In this document: positions 1 to 5,521 of the stretch, one piece after another | How positions within the stretch are numbered: the first letter of the stretch is position 1 | Layout of the letters: the number at the start of each line of letters is the position of its first letter | From: Caryophanales bacterium UBA7581 | Lineage (GTDB): Bacteria > Bacillota_I > Bacilli_A > RFN20 > CAG-826 | Reading direction: 5' to 3' | DNA: 7,835 nt | NCBI GenBank assembly: GCA_002477825.1 | Contig: DLKT01000033.1 | Coordinates: 1-7,835, forward strand | Made by a program: the position numbers and the translations under genes | Notes under the pieces: generated by a model | Databases searched by the model: none | The model's input: the letters and a program-made list of their open reading frames with translations, nothing else | What the model was told of the DNA's origin: nothing

Positions 1-2321
1 ACGGCATCTTCAAAGTTGTAACCGTTCCAAGTCATAAAGGCAATTACAACGTTTCTACCTAAAGCAAGTTCACCTTGATCCATTGATGAACCATCAGCTA
101 AAACGTCACCAGCTTTTACTTTTTCACCTGGTTCAACGATTGGTCTTTGGTTTACACAAGTTGAGTGATTAGATCTATCATATTTGTTTAATAGATAAGT
201 ATGTTTTTCGCCTTTCATATCGCGTACGATAATCTTATTACCATCAACATATTCTACAACGCAATCAAAGTCAGCACAGATTGCAACACCAGAGTCTTTT
301 GCGGCCTTGTATTCAATACCAGTACCTACAAATGGTGCTTCAGGCTTTAATAGCGGAATTGCTTGACGTTGCATGTTGGCACCCATTAGTGCACGTGTTG
401 TATCATCGTGTTCTAGGAATGGGATACATGCTGTAGATATAGCAACGATTTGTTTTGGTGAAACGTCAATTAAATCAACATTCATACGATCAGTTTCAAT
501 AAATTCACCATATTGACGAGCAATTACTTTATCATCAAGGATAACTAATTGACCAGTCTTAGGATCTTTACCCATGTTAACGTTTGCTTCCGCAATTATG
601 AATTCTTCTTCTTTATCAGCAGTAAAATATTTTACTTCATCTGTGATAACTGCAAGACGATTTTCTTTATCTTTCTTAACGATTAAATATGGAGTTTCAA
701 TAAAACCGAATTCATTAGCTCTAGCATAAGATGCAAGTGAGTTAATCAAACCAATGTTTTGACCTTCTGGTGTTTCTACTGGACAAATTCTTCCATAATG
801 TGATGAATGTACGTCACGTACTTCGAAACCAGCACGGTCACGAGAGATACCACCTTGACCTAAGGCAGAGAAACGTCTCTTATGAGTTAATTCTGATAAT
901 GGGTTAATTTGGTCCATAAATTGTGATAATTGCGATGTAGCGAAGAATTCTTTAATTGCTGCGGTTAAAGGACGAATGTTCACTAAGGATTGTGGTGTAA
1001 CATTCTCTAAATCAGCAATGGACATTTTTTCGCGCACCGCTTTGCCCATTTTGGATAAACCGATACGGAATTGGTTTTCAATTAATTCACCTACGCAACG
1101 TACACGACGGTTGCCTAAGTGGTCGATGTCATCGGTAGCGCCAAAGCCATCCATGATGTTCATGAAATAAGAGAATACCGCTAAAATATCTGGAATTGTG
1201 ACACATGGTTCAGTTAAATTTAAATCTGTACCGACAATTGGAGATATAATCGTTCTCTTTTCATCTGCATAAACATGGATGAAGTTAACGATATCATGAC
1301 TATCTAAATTGGTGTTAATTGAAACGTGGCGAACGTGAGCGCCTTGTTCAAAGAACTTCGCATCTCTTAATTCTTCCACCATTTCTTTGGTTAATAAGGT
1401 ACCTTCTGGATAGACGATTTCGCCATCAGCAGAAACTAATGGTTCCGCTAATACGCGGTCGACTAAACGATTATAAATACCTAATTTTTCTGCATATTTA
1501 TAACGGCCTGCTCTACCAAGATCATAACGTTTGTGATCAAAGAACTTTTGTACTAAGAAGTTAGCAGAACCTTCTTCAGTTACTGGTTCACCTGGTTTTA
1601 ATTTGCGGAAAATTTCATACAATGCTTTTTGGGCTGTATTAATTTCAGCATCTTTTTCGAGCGTACCATGTAAGTTATCGCGGACACCAAAGAGTTCTTC
1701 AATTTCCGCGTCATTTTCTAAGCCAAGAGCCTTTAAAAGAATTGTGGCATACATTTTTCTTTGACGATCAATACGAACGGATAAAACATCTTTTTGATCC
1801 GATTCGAATTGGAGCCAAGTACCTCTTGTAGGAATTAAGTCACCTTCATAGAGATATTTTCCAGACTTGTCCATGGTTTTTGACATATAAGCGCCTGGAG
1901 AACGCACTAATTGGGAAACAATAACTCTTTCTGCACCATTAATGATGAAAGTTCCACTTTTGGTCATTAATGGGAAGTCGCCCATAAATACTTCGGACTC
2001 TTTAATTTCTCCGGTTTCTTTAAAGCGGAGACGTAAAGTCACGCGTAATGGTGCGCTATAGGTCATGTCGCGCTCTTTGCATTCTAAATAATCATATTTA
2101 GGTTGGTCAAAACGGCAATCCACATATTCAATTTGTAAGGTTTCACTATAGTTTGCAATTGGGAAAACGTCTTCTAAGACTTCTTTAATCCCTTGCGTAA
2201 TAAACCATTTAAAAGATTCAGTTTGAATTTCCACTAAATTTGGAAGTGGTAAGGTGCCACTGATTTTAGAGTAATCAATACGATTGTTATTTAAATACTT
2301 AATTGTTTCATTTTTGCTCAT
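1..2321 (-). CDS. rpoB: DNA-directed RNA polymerase subunit beta (partial, C-terminus outside window)
   Basis: This is the beta subunit of RNA polymerase, which forms one side of the active-site cleft and the rifamycin pocket. The 773 visible codons start at ATG 2321 after a GAGAGGTG ribosome binding site and run off the left edge just after the conserved GYNFEDA motif, so roughly the last third of a typical 1,150-1,200-residue protein is missing. Visible landmarks are the N-terminal lobe motif GDFPLMT, the SQLSQFMDQ to THKRRFSALG rifampicin region (about residues 463-488) and RAGFEVRDVH. The rifamycin-contact residues D470, H480 and S485 (E. coli D516, H526, S531) are consensus, so no classical resistance change is seen there. 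Two conserved prolines are glutamine: Q489 (E. coli P535) and Q521 (E. coli P567). The gene starts 12 bases after the methyltransferase stop and is probably cotranscribed with it and the upstream ribosomal protein genes; rpoC is expected beyond the left edge. Confidence 0.98.
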   Translation of the reverse strand, partial: MSKNETIKYLNNNRIDYSKISGTLPLPNLVEIQTESFKWFITQGIKEVLEDVFPIANYSETLQIEYVDCRFDQPKYDYLECKERDMTYSAPLRVTLRLRFKETGEIKESEVFMGDFPLMTKSGTFIINGAERVIVSQLVRSPGAYMSKTMDKSGKYLYEGDLIPTRGTWLQFESDQKDVLSVRIDRQRKMYATILLKALGLENDAEIEELFGVRDNLHGTLEKDAEINTAQKALYEIFRKLKPGEPVTEEGSANFLVQKFFDHKRYDLGRAGRYKYAEKLGIYNRLVDRVLAEPLVSADGEIVYPEGTLLTKEMVEELRDAKFFEQGAHVRHVSINTNLDSHDIVNFIHVYADEKRTIISPIVGTDLNLTEPCVTIPDILAVFSYFMNIMDGFGATDDIDHLGNRRVRCVGELIENQFRIGLSKMGKAVREKMSIADLENVTPQSLVNIRPLTAAIKEFFATSQLSQFMDQINPLSELTHKRRFSALGQGGISRDRAGFEVRDVHSSHYGRICPVETPEGQNIGLINSLASYARANEFGFIETPYLIVKKDKENRLAVITDEVKYFTADKEEEFIIAEANVNMGKDPKTGQLVILDDKVIARQYGEFIETDRMNVDLIDVSPKQIVAISTACIPFLEHDDTTRALMGANMQRQAIPLLKPEAPFVGTGIEYKAAKDSGVAICADFDCVVEYVDGNKIIVRDMKGEKHTYLLNKYDRSNHSTCVNQRPIVEPGEKVKAGDVLADGSSMDQGELALGRNVVIAFMTWNGYNFEDA

Positions 2322-2333
2322 AATTACACCTCT

Positions 2334-2945
2334 CTATTTTTCGTTTTTGTTTTCTTTTTTCGCCTCATAAATGTAGTACCCTTTTTCCTTTTTTAATAAA
2401 AGGCATTGGCCAAAGACTTTTTCAATATAAGCTTGCGCCGAATGGGCACCATGTGATTTACGGATGACGATAAAAAGAGAACCGTCATCATTCAAATGCT
2501 CATAAGCACCGCGAAACATTTCATAGATTACTGATTTTCCAGCTCTAATTGGCGGGTTTATCACAATTGAATGGAATAAATCTGTAATGTTTTCGTAAAT
2601 GTTACTCAATATGCAAGTAACATTTTCGAGGTGGAGCCTTTTTTGATTTTCTTGTGCTAACTCGAGGGCTCGCTCGTTGACATCAGCTAGCACAAATGTA
2701 GATTGTGGAAAGAAGCTCGCTAGTGTTAATCCTAACGCTCCATATCCACATCCCATGTCTAGAATCTTTCCCGATAGTGGACGGGTAAGTAAAACTTTTA
2801 GAAAAGCTTTTGTTCCCTCGTCCACTTGATTTTTGGAAAAGACACCGATATCGCTTTTAAAGGAGAAATCCCGTTCTTGGATAGTAAAGGAAATGTACTT
2901 CGGTTTGGAAGCTAAGTCCGGATTATTATCAAAGTATTGCGGCAT
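2334..2945 (-). CDS. RsmC/YbxB-like 16S rRNA (guanine-N2) methyltransferase
   Basis: A 203-residue class I SAM-dependent methyltransferase of the MTS/RsmC family, equivalent to Bacillus ybxB, which lies in the same place between rplL and rpoB. Visible features are the FxSDxGVFSK segment (residues 29-38), the SAM-binding motif ILDMGCGYG (61-69), an acidic ADVNERAL strand end (87-94) and the catalytic NPPIRAGK motif (130-137), in which NPP is typical of exocyclic-amine methylation. The length matches the single-domain Gram-positive form rather than the two-domain E. coli RsmC. The ATG at 2945 is preferred because AAGGGGG lies seven bases upstream; the alternative TTG at 2951 would sit only one base from that site. 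The gene follows the post-rplL terminator and ends with TAG 12 bases before rpoB. The exact target (guanine 1207 in E. coli numbering) is inferred from the family. A tail rich in Lys and Glu ends the protein. Confidence 0.9.
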   Translation of the reverse strand: MPQYFDNNPDLASKPKYISFTIQERDFSFKSDIGVFSKNQVDEGTKAFLKVLLTRPLSGKILDMGCGYGALGLTLASFFPQSTFVLADVNERALELAQENQKRLHLENVTCILSNIYENITDLFHSIVINPPIRAGKSVIYEMFRGAYEHLNDDGSLFIVIRKSHGAHSAQAYIEKVFGQCLLLKKEKGYYIYEAKKENKNEK

Positions 2946-2968
2946 TTTCAATCCCCCTTAAATGCGAG

Positions 2969-2994
2969 AAAAACCCGCTTTTAAAAAGCAGGTT
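2969..2994 (-). terminator. Intrinsic terminator / attenuator between rplL and the methyltransferase-rpoB genes
   Basis: On the minus strand AACCTGC pairs with GCGGGTT (7 bp including one G-U pair) around a short T/A-rich loop, and the 3' arm runs directly into TTTTT. It begins 22 bases after the rplL stop. Because rpoB downstream must still be expressed and no clear new promoter is visible in the short gap, partial termination is the likely role. This would keep ribosomal protein synthesis, especially four-copy L12, above that of RNA polymerase. The structure is read directly; the attenuation role is inferred from comparable rplL-rpoB attenuators. Confidence 0.8.
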
Positions 2995-3016
2995 CTTAAA
3001 ACAGATTGTAAGTTGA

Positions 3017-3391
3017 TTACTTAATTTCAACTTCAGCACCAGCAGCGACAAGGGCTTTCTTGTGTTCTTCTGCTTCGACTGGTGTGATGTGTTCCTTAAT
3101 GGTGGATGGGCAAGCATCGACTAATTTCTTAGCATCCATTAAGCCAAGGCCGGTGATAGCAACGACTGCTTTGATAACTGCAACTTTTGCGGTTCCGAAG
3201 CTCTTTAAGATTAAGTTGACTTCGGTTGGTCCTTTTGCAGCTTCTTCTTCTGCAGGTGCAGCAGCGGCTGCGACTGGAGCAGCGGCGGTCACGCCAAATT
3301 CTTCTTCAACTGCCTTCACTAAATCGTGAAGTTCAAGAATTGTCATCTCTTTAAGAGAAGCAATAATTTCTTCATTTGTTAACTTTGCCAT
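3017..3391 (-). CDS. rplL: Large ribosomal subunit protein bL12 (L7/L12)
   Basis: The stalk protein that recruits and activates translational GTPases (EF-Tu, EF-G, IF2). It is 124 residues, normal for the family. Visible parts are an N-terminal dimerisation and L10-binding region (about 1-34), an Ala/Pro/Glu-rich hinge (35-54) and the C-terminal factor-binding domain (55-124) with KVAVIKAV and ITGLGL. The start is ATG 3391 with AGGAGG nine bases upstream; an in-frame ATG at 3415 overlaps rplJ and has no suitable site. The gap to rplJ is 24 bases. Two positions in the factor-binding helices differ from the usual pattern: V77 replaces the Arg of KAVR (E. coli R73), and M85-D86 replaces the Lys-Glu of GLGLKEAK (E. 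coli K81-E82). K69, V70, I73, K74 and K88 keep the consensus. Identification is secure; the effect of the substitutions is unknown. Confidence 0.97.
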   Translation of the reverse strand: MAKLTNEEIIASLKEMTILELHDLVKAVEEEFGVTAAAPVAAAAAPAEEEAAKGPTEVNLILKSFGTAKVAVIKAVVAITGLGLMDAKKLVDACPSTIKEHITPVEAEEHKKALVAAGAEVEIK

Positions 3392-3415
3392 TGTTTGTTT
3401 CCTCCTATTTGACAA

Positions 3416-3895
3416 TTAGTTTTCTTTGTCAGCAATCGCTTGAACAGCGCAAGCAAATTTGCGGACAGGTGCTTGTAAGCACGATAAGAGCATGGAAATT
3501 AAGCCATCGCGTCCTGGTAAGGTAGCGATTACTTTCATTTCGTCAGCGGTTAATACTTTACCGTCAACGATTCCGCCCTTGATGATAAGATGTTCATTTT
3601 TCTTAGCAGCTTTTGCAATGATTTTTGGTCCTGCAACGGCGTCTTCAGAGAAAATGAATGCGTTAGGTCCAAAGAATTCCATCTCTAAACCCATGTCTTT
3701 AATCGCACGATGTACCAAAGAGTTTTTGTAAACAGTCATTTCAGCAGATTCAGCACGTAATTTACGGCGTAAATCGGTGATTTCAGCAACTGTTAAACCA
3801 TGATACTCAATGACAGTTAAAGATCCAGATTTTTGAAGTTTATTGGTAACTTCAGAGACGATCTCTTGTTTGCCTTTTAAGACATCTTGATTCAT
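3416..3895 (-). CDS. rplJ: Large ribosomal subunit protein uL10
   Basis: The stalk base protein: its N-terminal domain binds 23S rRNA beside L11 and its C-terminal helix carries the L12 dimers. It is 159 residues, a little shorter than the roughly 166 of Bacillus. Recognisable segments are the EYHGLTVAEITDLRRKLR region (30-47), VYKNSLVHRAI (55-65), FGPNAFIFS (75-83), KGGIVDGK (106-113), LPGRDGLISMLLSCLQAPVR (126-145) and a single C-terminal helix of the length usually associated with two L12 dimers. Start ATG 3895 has AGGAGGTG at 3902-3909. The gene lies downstream of an L10-leader-type RNA and 24 bases before rplL, so L10 (with L12) probably regulates its own synthesis. Nothing suggests truncation. 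Confidence 0.97.
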   Translation of the reverse strand: MNQDVLKGKQEIVSEVTNKLQKSGSLTVIEYHGLTVAEITDLRRKLRAESAEMTVYKNSLVHRAIKDMGLEMEFFGPNAFIFSEDAVAGPKIIAKAAKKNEHLIIKGGIVDGKVLTADEMKVIATLPGRDGLISMLLSCLQAPVRKFACAVQAIADKEN

Positions 3896-3930
3896 CTAAA
3901 ACACCTCCTGTTGTAAATTTGTATTGAGGC

Positions 3931-4032
3931 TTCAATATACAATGAGTGATCCATCAAAATTTTTTATATGATTTTCGTTACCTCGGCAACATGATTAAGC
4001 CCCTTGGCCGTTGCTGTCTATGGTATATTGAA
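3931..4032 (-). promoter_or_regulatory. L10 leader (autoregulatory mRNA element upstream of rplJ)
   Basis: In the 149-base gap between rplA and rplJ the minus strand shows the arrangement of the bacterial L10 leader: an AGACAGCAAC segment, a GCC-AAGG-GGC hairpin, CTTAAT, and GTTGCCGAGGT. GCAAC (4010-4014) pairs with GTTGC (3986-3990). The whole element is closed by a perfect 10-bp helix, TTCAATATAC (4023-4032) with GTATATTGAA (3931-3940). Such leaders bind the L10-L12 complex and repress rplJL expression when it is in excess. The 3' strand of the closing helix can alternatively form a small hairpin with TCAATA at 3922-3927, which suggests a switch. Assignment is by motif and position; a covariance-model search was not run. 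Confidence 0.85.
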
Positions 4033-4044
4033 TGCTTTCCTTAA

Positions 4045-4728
4045 TTAACGACCGTCGAATGTAATTTTGATTGCTGGGCCCATGGTCGTGTGGACAACAG
4101 CGTTTTTGATATAGGTACCTTTAACTGCTGCAGGTCTCGCTTTTACGATAGCTTCGCAAATAGCGGTTAAGTTAGCAACAATCTTGTCGGTGTCAAAGGA
4201 ACAACGTGCGATAGACACATGTACGTTTCCTTCTTTATCAACACGGTACTCTACTTTACCAGCTTTGATTTCTTGGACAGCTTGGCCAATGTTCATAGAA
4301 ACTGTACCAGCTTTTGGGTTTGGCATTAAGCCTTTTGGACCTAAGACACGACCCATTTTACCGAGTTCTCCCATCATATCTGGGGTCGCAACGATAACAT
4401 CGAAGTCAAACCAGTTTTCTTTTTGAATTTTTTCGAGCATTTCTTTTCCACCAACATAATCGGCACCAGCTGCTTTAGCTTCTTCGACTTTGTTAGTGAT
4501 AGCAAGTACTTTCTTTGTTTTTCCGTTTCCGTGCGGAAGAATTAAAGTACCACGAATTTGTTGATCAGCTTGTTTTGGATCAACATTCAAGCGGAATGAG
4601 ACGCCGATAGTTGCATCGAATTTCACAGTAGAAGTTTGTTTCACTAATTCCGCTGCTTCAGCGATGGTGTAAAGTTTTGTAGAATCAACTAACTTTGCGG
4701 CCGCTTGATACTTTTTACCTTTCTTCAT
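4045..4728 (-). CDS. rplA: Large ribosomal subunit protein uL1
   Basis: The L1 protein of the mobile ribosomal stalk near the E site, which helps release deacylated tRNA; in many bacteria it also represses its own operon by binding mRNA. It is 227 residues, close to the family norm. It shows the N-terminal KKGKKYQAA start, VDPKQADQQIRGTLILPHG (49-67), the L1 signature VLGPKGLMPNPKAGT (128-142) and the C-terminal KGTYIKNAVVHTTMGP segment (203-218). Start ATG 4728 has AAGGAGG at 4734-4740. It is the second gene of the rplK-rplA pair and is preceded by a hairpin that may be an L1 binding site. No irregularities are visible. Confidence 0.97.
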   Translation of the reverse strand: MKKGKKYQAAAKLVDSTKLYTIAEAAELVKQTSTVKFDATIGVSFRLNVDPKQADQQIRGTLILPHGNGKTKKVLAITNKVEEAKAAGADYVGGKEMLEKIQKENWFDFDVIVATPDMMGELGKMGRVLGPKGLMPNPKAGTVSMNIGQAVQEIKAGKVEYRVDKEGNVHVSIARCSFDTDKIVANLTAICEAIVKARPAAVKGTYIKNAVVHTTMGPAIKITFDGR

Positions 4729-4740
4729 AATTTCCTCCTT

Positions 4741-4770
4741 GGTGGTTCTAACGGGGTTTTCCCTCCCACG
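4741..4770 (-). promoter_or_regulatory. Hairpin between rplK and rplA, possible L1-binding element
   Basis: In the 47-base rplK-rplA gap the minus strand reads GTGGGAGGG, AAAA, CCCCGTTAGAACCAC. GTGG (4766-4769) pairs with CCAC (4742-4745), and an inner GGG (4761-4763) pairs with CCC (4754-4756) around AAAA, leaving an asymmetric internal loop. The AAGGAGG ribosome binding site of rplA follows at once. A short helix with an asymmetric loop beside the L1 start codon fits an L1 autoregulatory site, but this is inferred from position and shape only. Confidence 0.5.
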
Positions 4771-4775
4771 TGTTT

Positions 4776-5189
4776 TTAGTCGTCAATGACAATGCCCATA
4801 TTACGCGCAGATCCGGCGACGATTCTCATGGCTGCTTCAATATCGTTGCAGTTGAGATCAGGCATTTTGTACTCCGCGATTTGGCGAAGTTGATCTTTAC
4901 TAATGTGACCTACTTTTGTGGTCTTAGAGTTGCTTGATCCTTTTTGGATACCGGCTGCTTTCAATAATAAGCCTGCAACTGGTGAAGTTTTAATGACGAA
5001 ATCAAATGATTTGTCTTCATACGCAGTAATGATTACTGGAATGATTTCTCCACGACGGTCGGCAGTCTTAGCGTTGAAATCTGTACAAAACTTTGGCATA
5101 ACAATACCTGCAGATGCAAGTTTTGGTCCTGGTTTTGCTTCACCGCCAATTAGTTCAAGTTTAACGACTTTTGCGATCTTTTTACTCAC
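4776..5189 (-). CDS. rplK: Large ribosomal subunit protein uL11, with an altered proline-rich loop
   Basis: L11 binds helices 43/44 of 23S rRNA in the GTPase-associated centre, where it affects EF-G function and ribosome sensing by RelA-type factors. It is 137 residues. The N-terminal domain (1-70) includes FCTDFNAKTAD (34-44) and IIPVIITAYEDKSF; the C-terminal RNA-binding domain includes AAGIQKGS (78-85), KVGHIS (92-97) and KMPDLN (108-113), ending in ARNMGIVIDD. Start is GTG 5189, with AGGAGG eight bases upstream; the ATG at 5197 is out of frame and stops after four codons. The usual NPAPPVGPALGQAG segment is replaced by a version about four residues shorter, K19-P20-G21-P22-K23-L24-A25-S26-A27-G28, so the PPVG of the thiopeptide-binding loop is missing. 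The rest of the protein is intact and in frame, so decay is unlikely. A second, normal rplK elsewhere cannot be excluded. Confidence 0.95.
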   Translation of the reverse strand: MSKKIAKVVKLELIGGEAKPGPKLASAGIVMPKFCTDFNAKTADRRGEIIPVIITAYEDKSFDFVIKTSPVAGLLLKAAGIQKGSSNSKTTKVGHISKDQLRQIAEYKMPDLNCNDIEAAMRIVAGSARNMGIVIDD

Positions 5190-5227
5190 GTGACATTCCT
5201 CCTTCTTTCAAGTATTTTTGTCCGTGT

Positions 5228-5322
5228 TGTGGTTTTATTGGATGAATCGCTTCTACTCATCCTTCCACACCTACTTAGCATAATGCACGCGTACGTGTAT
5301 TTAACGCGCGTAAACATTACGC
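5228..5322 (-). promoter_or_regulatory. Structured 5' leader of the rplK operon
   Basis: From the inferred transcription start near 5322 to the rplK GTG is about 130 bases, with no open frame that looks coding. On the minus strand GCGTAATG (5315-5322) pairs with CATTATGC (5278-5285; 8 bp with one G-U), enclosing CG-rich self-complementary stretches (ACGCGCGT, CACGTACGCGTG). A second unit follows: TGTGG (5265-5269) pairs with CCACA (5228-5232) and encloses GGATGA (5257-5262) pairing with TCATCC (5240-5245). The region ends in an AGGAGG site. It may be an L1 or L11 autoregulatory leader, or a transcript-stabilising structure. I do not recognise it as a named RNA family. Confidence 0.5.
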
Positions 5323-5328
5323 TGTTAG

Positions 5329-5357
5329 ATTCTACAACAAGTCGTTTTAAAAAGCAA
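5329..5357 (-). promoter_or_regulatory. Sigma-A-type promoter for the rplK-rplA-rplJ-rplL-rpoB operon
   Basis: On the minus strand a -35 box TTGCTT (5352-5357) is separated by 17 bases from a -10 box TAGAAT (5329-5334), five of six to TATAAT. The expected transcription start is near 5322, which gives a leader of about 130 bases. It is the best promoter match upstream of rplK and faces away from the ktrB promoter. Confidence 0.7.
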
Positions 5358-5387
5358 GTGTTTTTTTGAAATTAGAAAAATTTCTTT

Positions 5388-5413
5388 CTTGCCTTTTAGG
5401 CAAGATAAAAGGC
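5388..5413. repeat. Two overlapping, mutually exclusive palindromes between divergent promoters
   Basis: CTTGCCT (5388-5394) pairs with AGGCAAG (5398-5404) around TTT, while GCCTTTTA (5391-5398) pairs with TAAAAGGC (5406-5413) around seven bases. Both are perfect and share bases, so only one can form at a time. Neither is followed directly by a T-tract on its downstream side, so they are poor terminators. They lie about 30 bases upstream of the rplK -35 box and about 40 upstream of the ktrB -35 box. They could be an operator or the remnant of a terminator; function unknown. Confidence 0.55.
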
Positions 5414-5453
5414 AGGTAAATTGTAATGCAAATTTCTTTCCAAAACTCATGAA

Positions 5454-5482
5454 TGGACAACTTTATTTTTTTGTACTACAAT
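5454..5482 (+). promoter_or_regulatory. Near-consensus sigma-A promoter of ktrBA
   Basis: TGGACA (5454-5459) and TACAAT (5477-5482) each match the consensus at five of six positions and are exactly 17 bases apart. The predicted start is near 5489, leaving a leader of only about 33 bases before the ktrB ATG at 5522. The placement rules out the upstream in-frame ATG at 5453 and leaves no room for a long riboswitch. Confidence 0.8.
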
Positions 5483-5521
5483 GAAAGCGCCTTTGAAGGA
5501 AAGAGAGGGCATAGTGAAATT

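Noticed and set aside
976..1564. Plus-strand open frames of 64 and 81 codons opposite rpoB.
   Set aside because: They are antisense to highly conserved rpoB coding sequence and have no recognisable protein features or ribosome binding sites.
3060..3731. Plus-strand open frames of about 90 codons opposite rplL and rplJ, and similar ones opposite rplA and rplK.
   Set aside because: Antisense shadows of conserved ribosomal protein genes; their composition simply mirrors the Ala-rich hinge and other coding biases.
3941..3972. A possible terminator in the A/T-rich stretch downstream of the L10 leader core.
   Set aside because: Only about five A-T pairs can form and no clean T-tract follows, so a rho-independent terminator is not supported.
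5189..5197. An ATG eight bases upstream of the rplK GTG as the true start.
   Set aside because: It is out of frame, hits a stop after four codons and sits only about two bases from the ribosome binding site; the GTG has ideal spacing and restores the family-typical N-terminus.
5260..5322. The CG-rich repeats (ACGCGCGT, CACGTACGCGTG) as an operator or replication-related repeat cluster.
   Set aside because: They lie inside the predicted transcript and are enclosed by a longer helix, so an RNA structure explains them better; no DnaA-box-like pattern was seen.
5453..5521. An N-terminal extension of ktrB of 23 residues from the in-frame ATG at 5453.
   Set aside because: That ATG overlaps the -35 box of a near-consensus promoter and would lie upstream of the transcript start; the ATG at 5522 gives a family-typical N-terminus.
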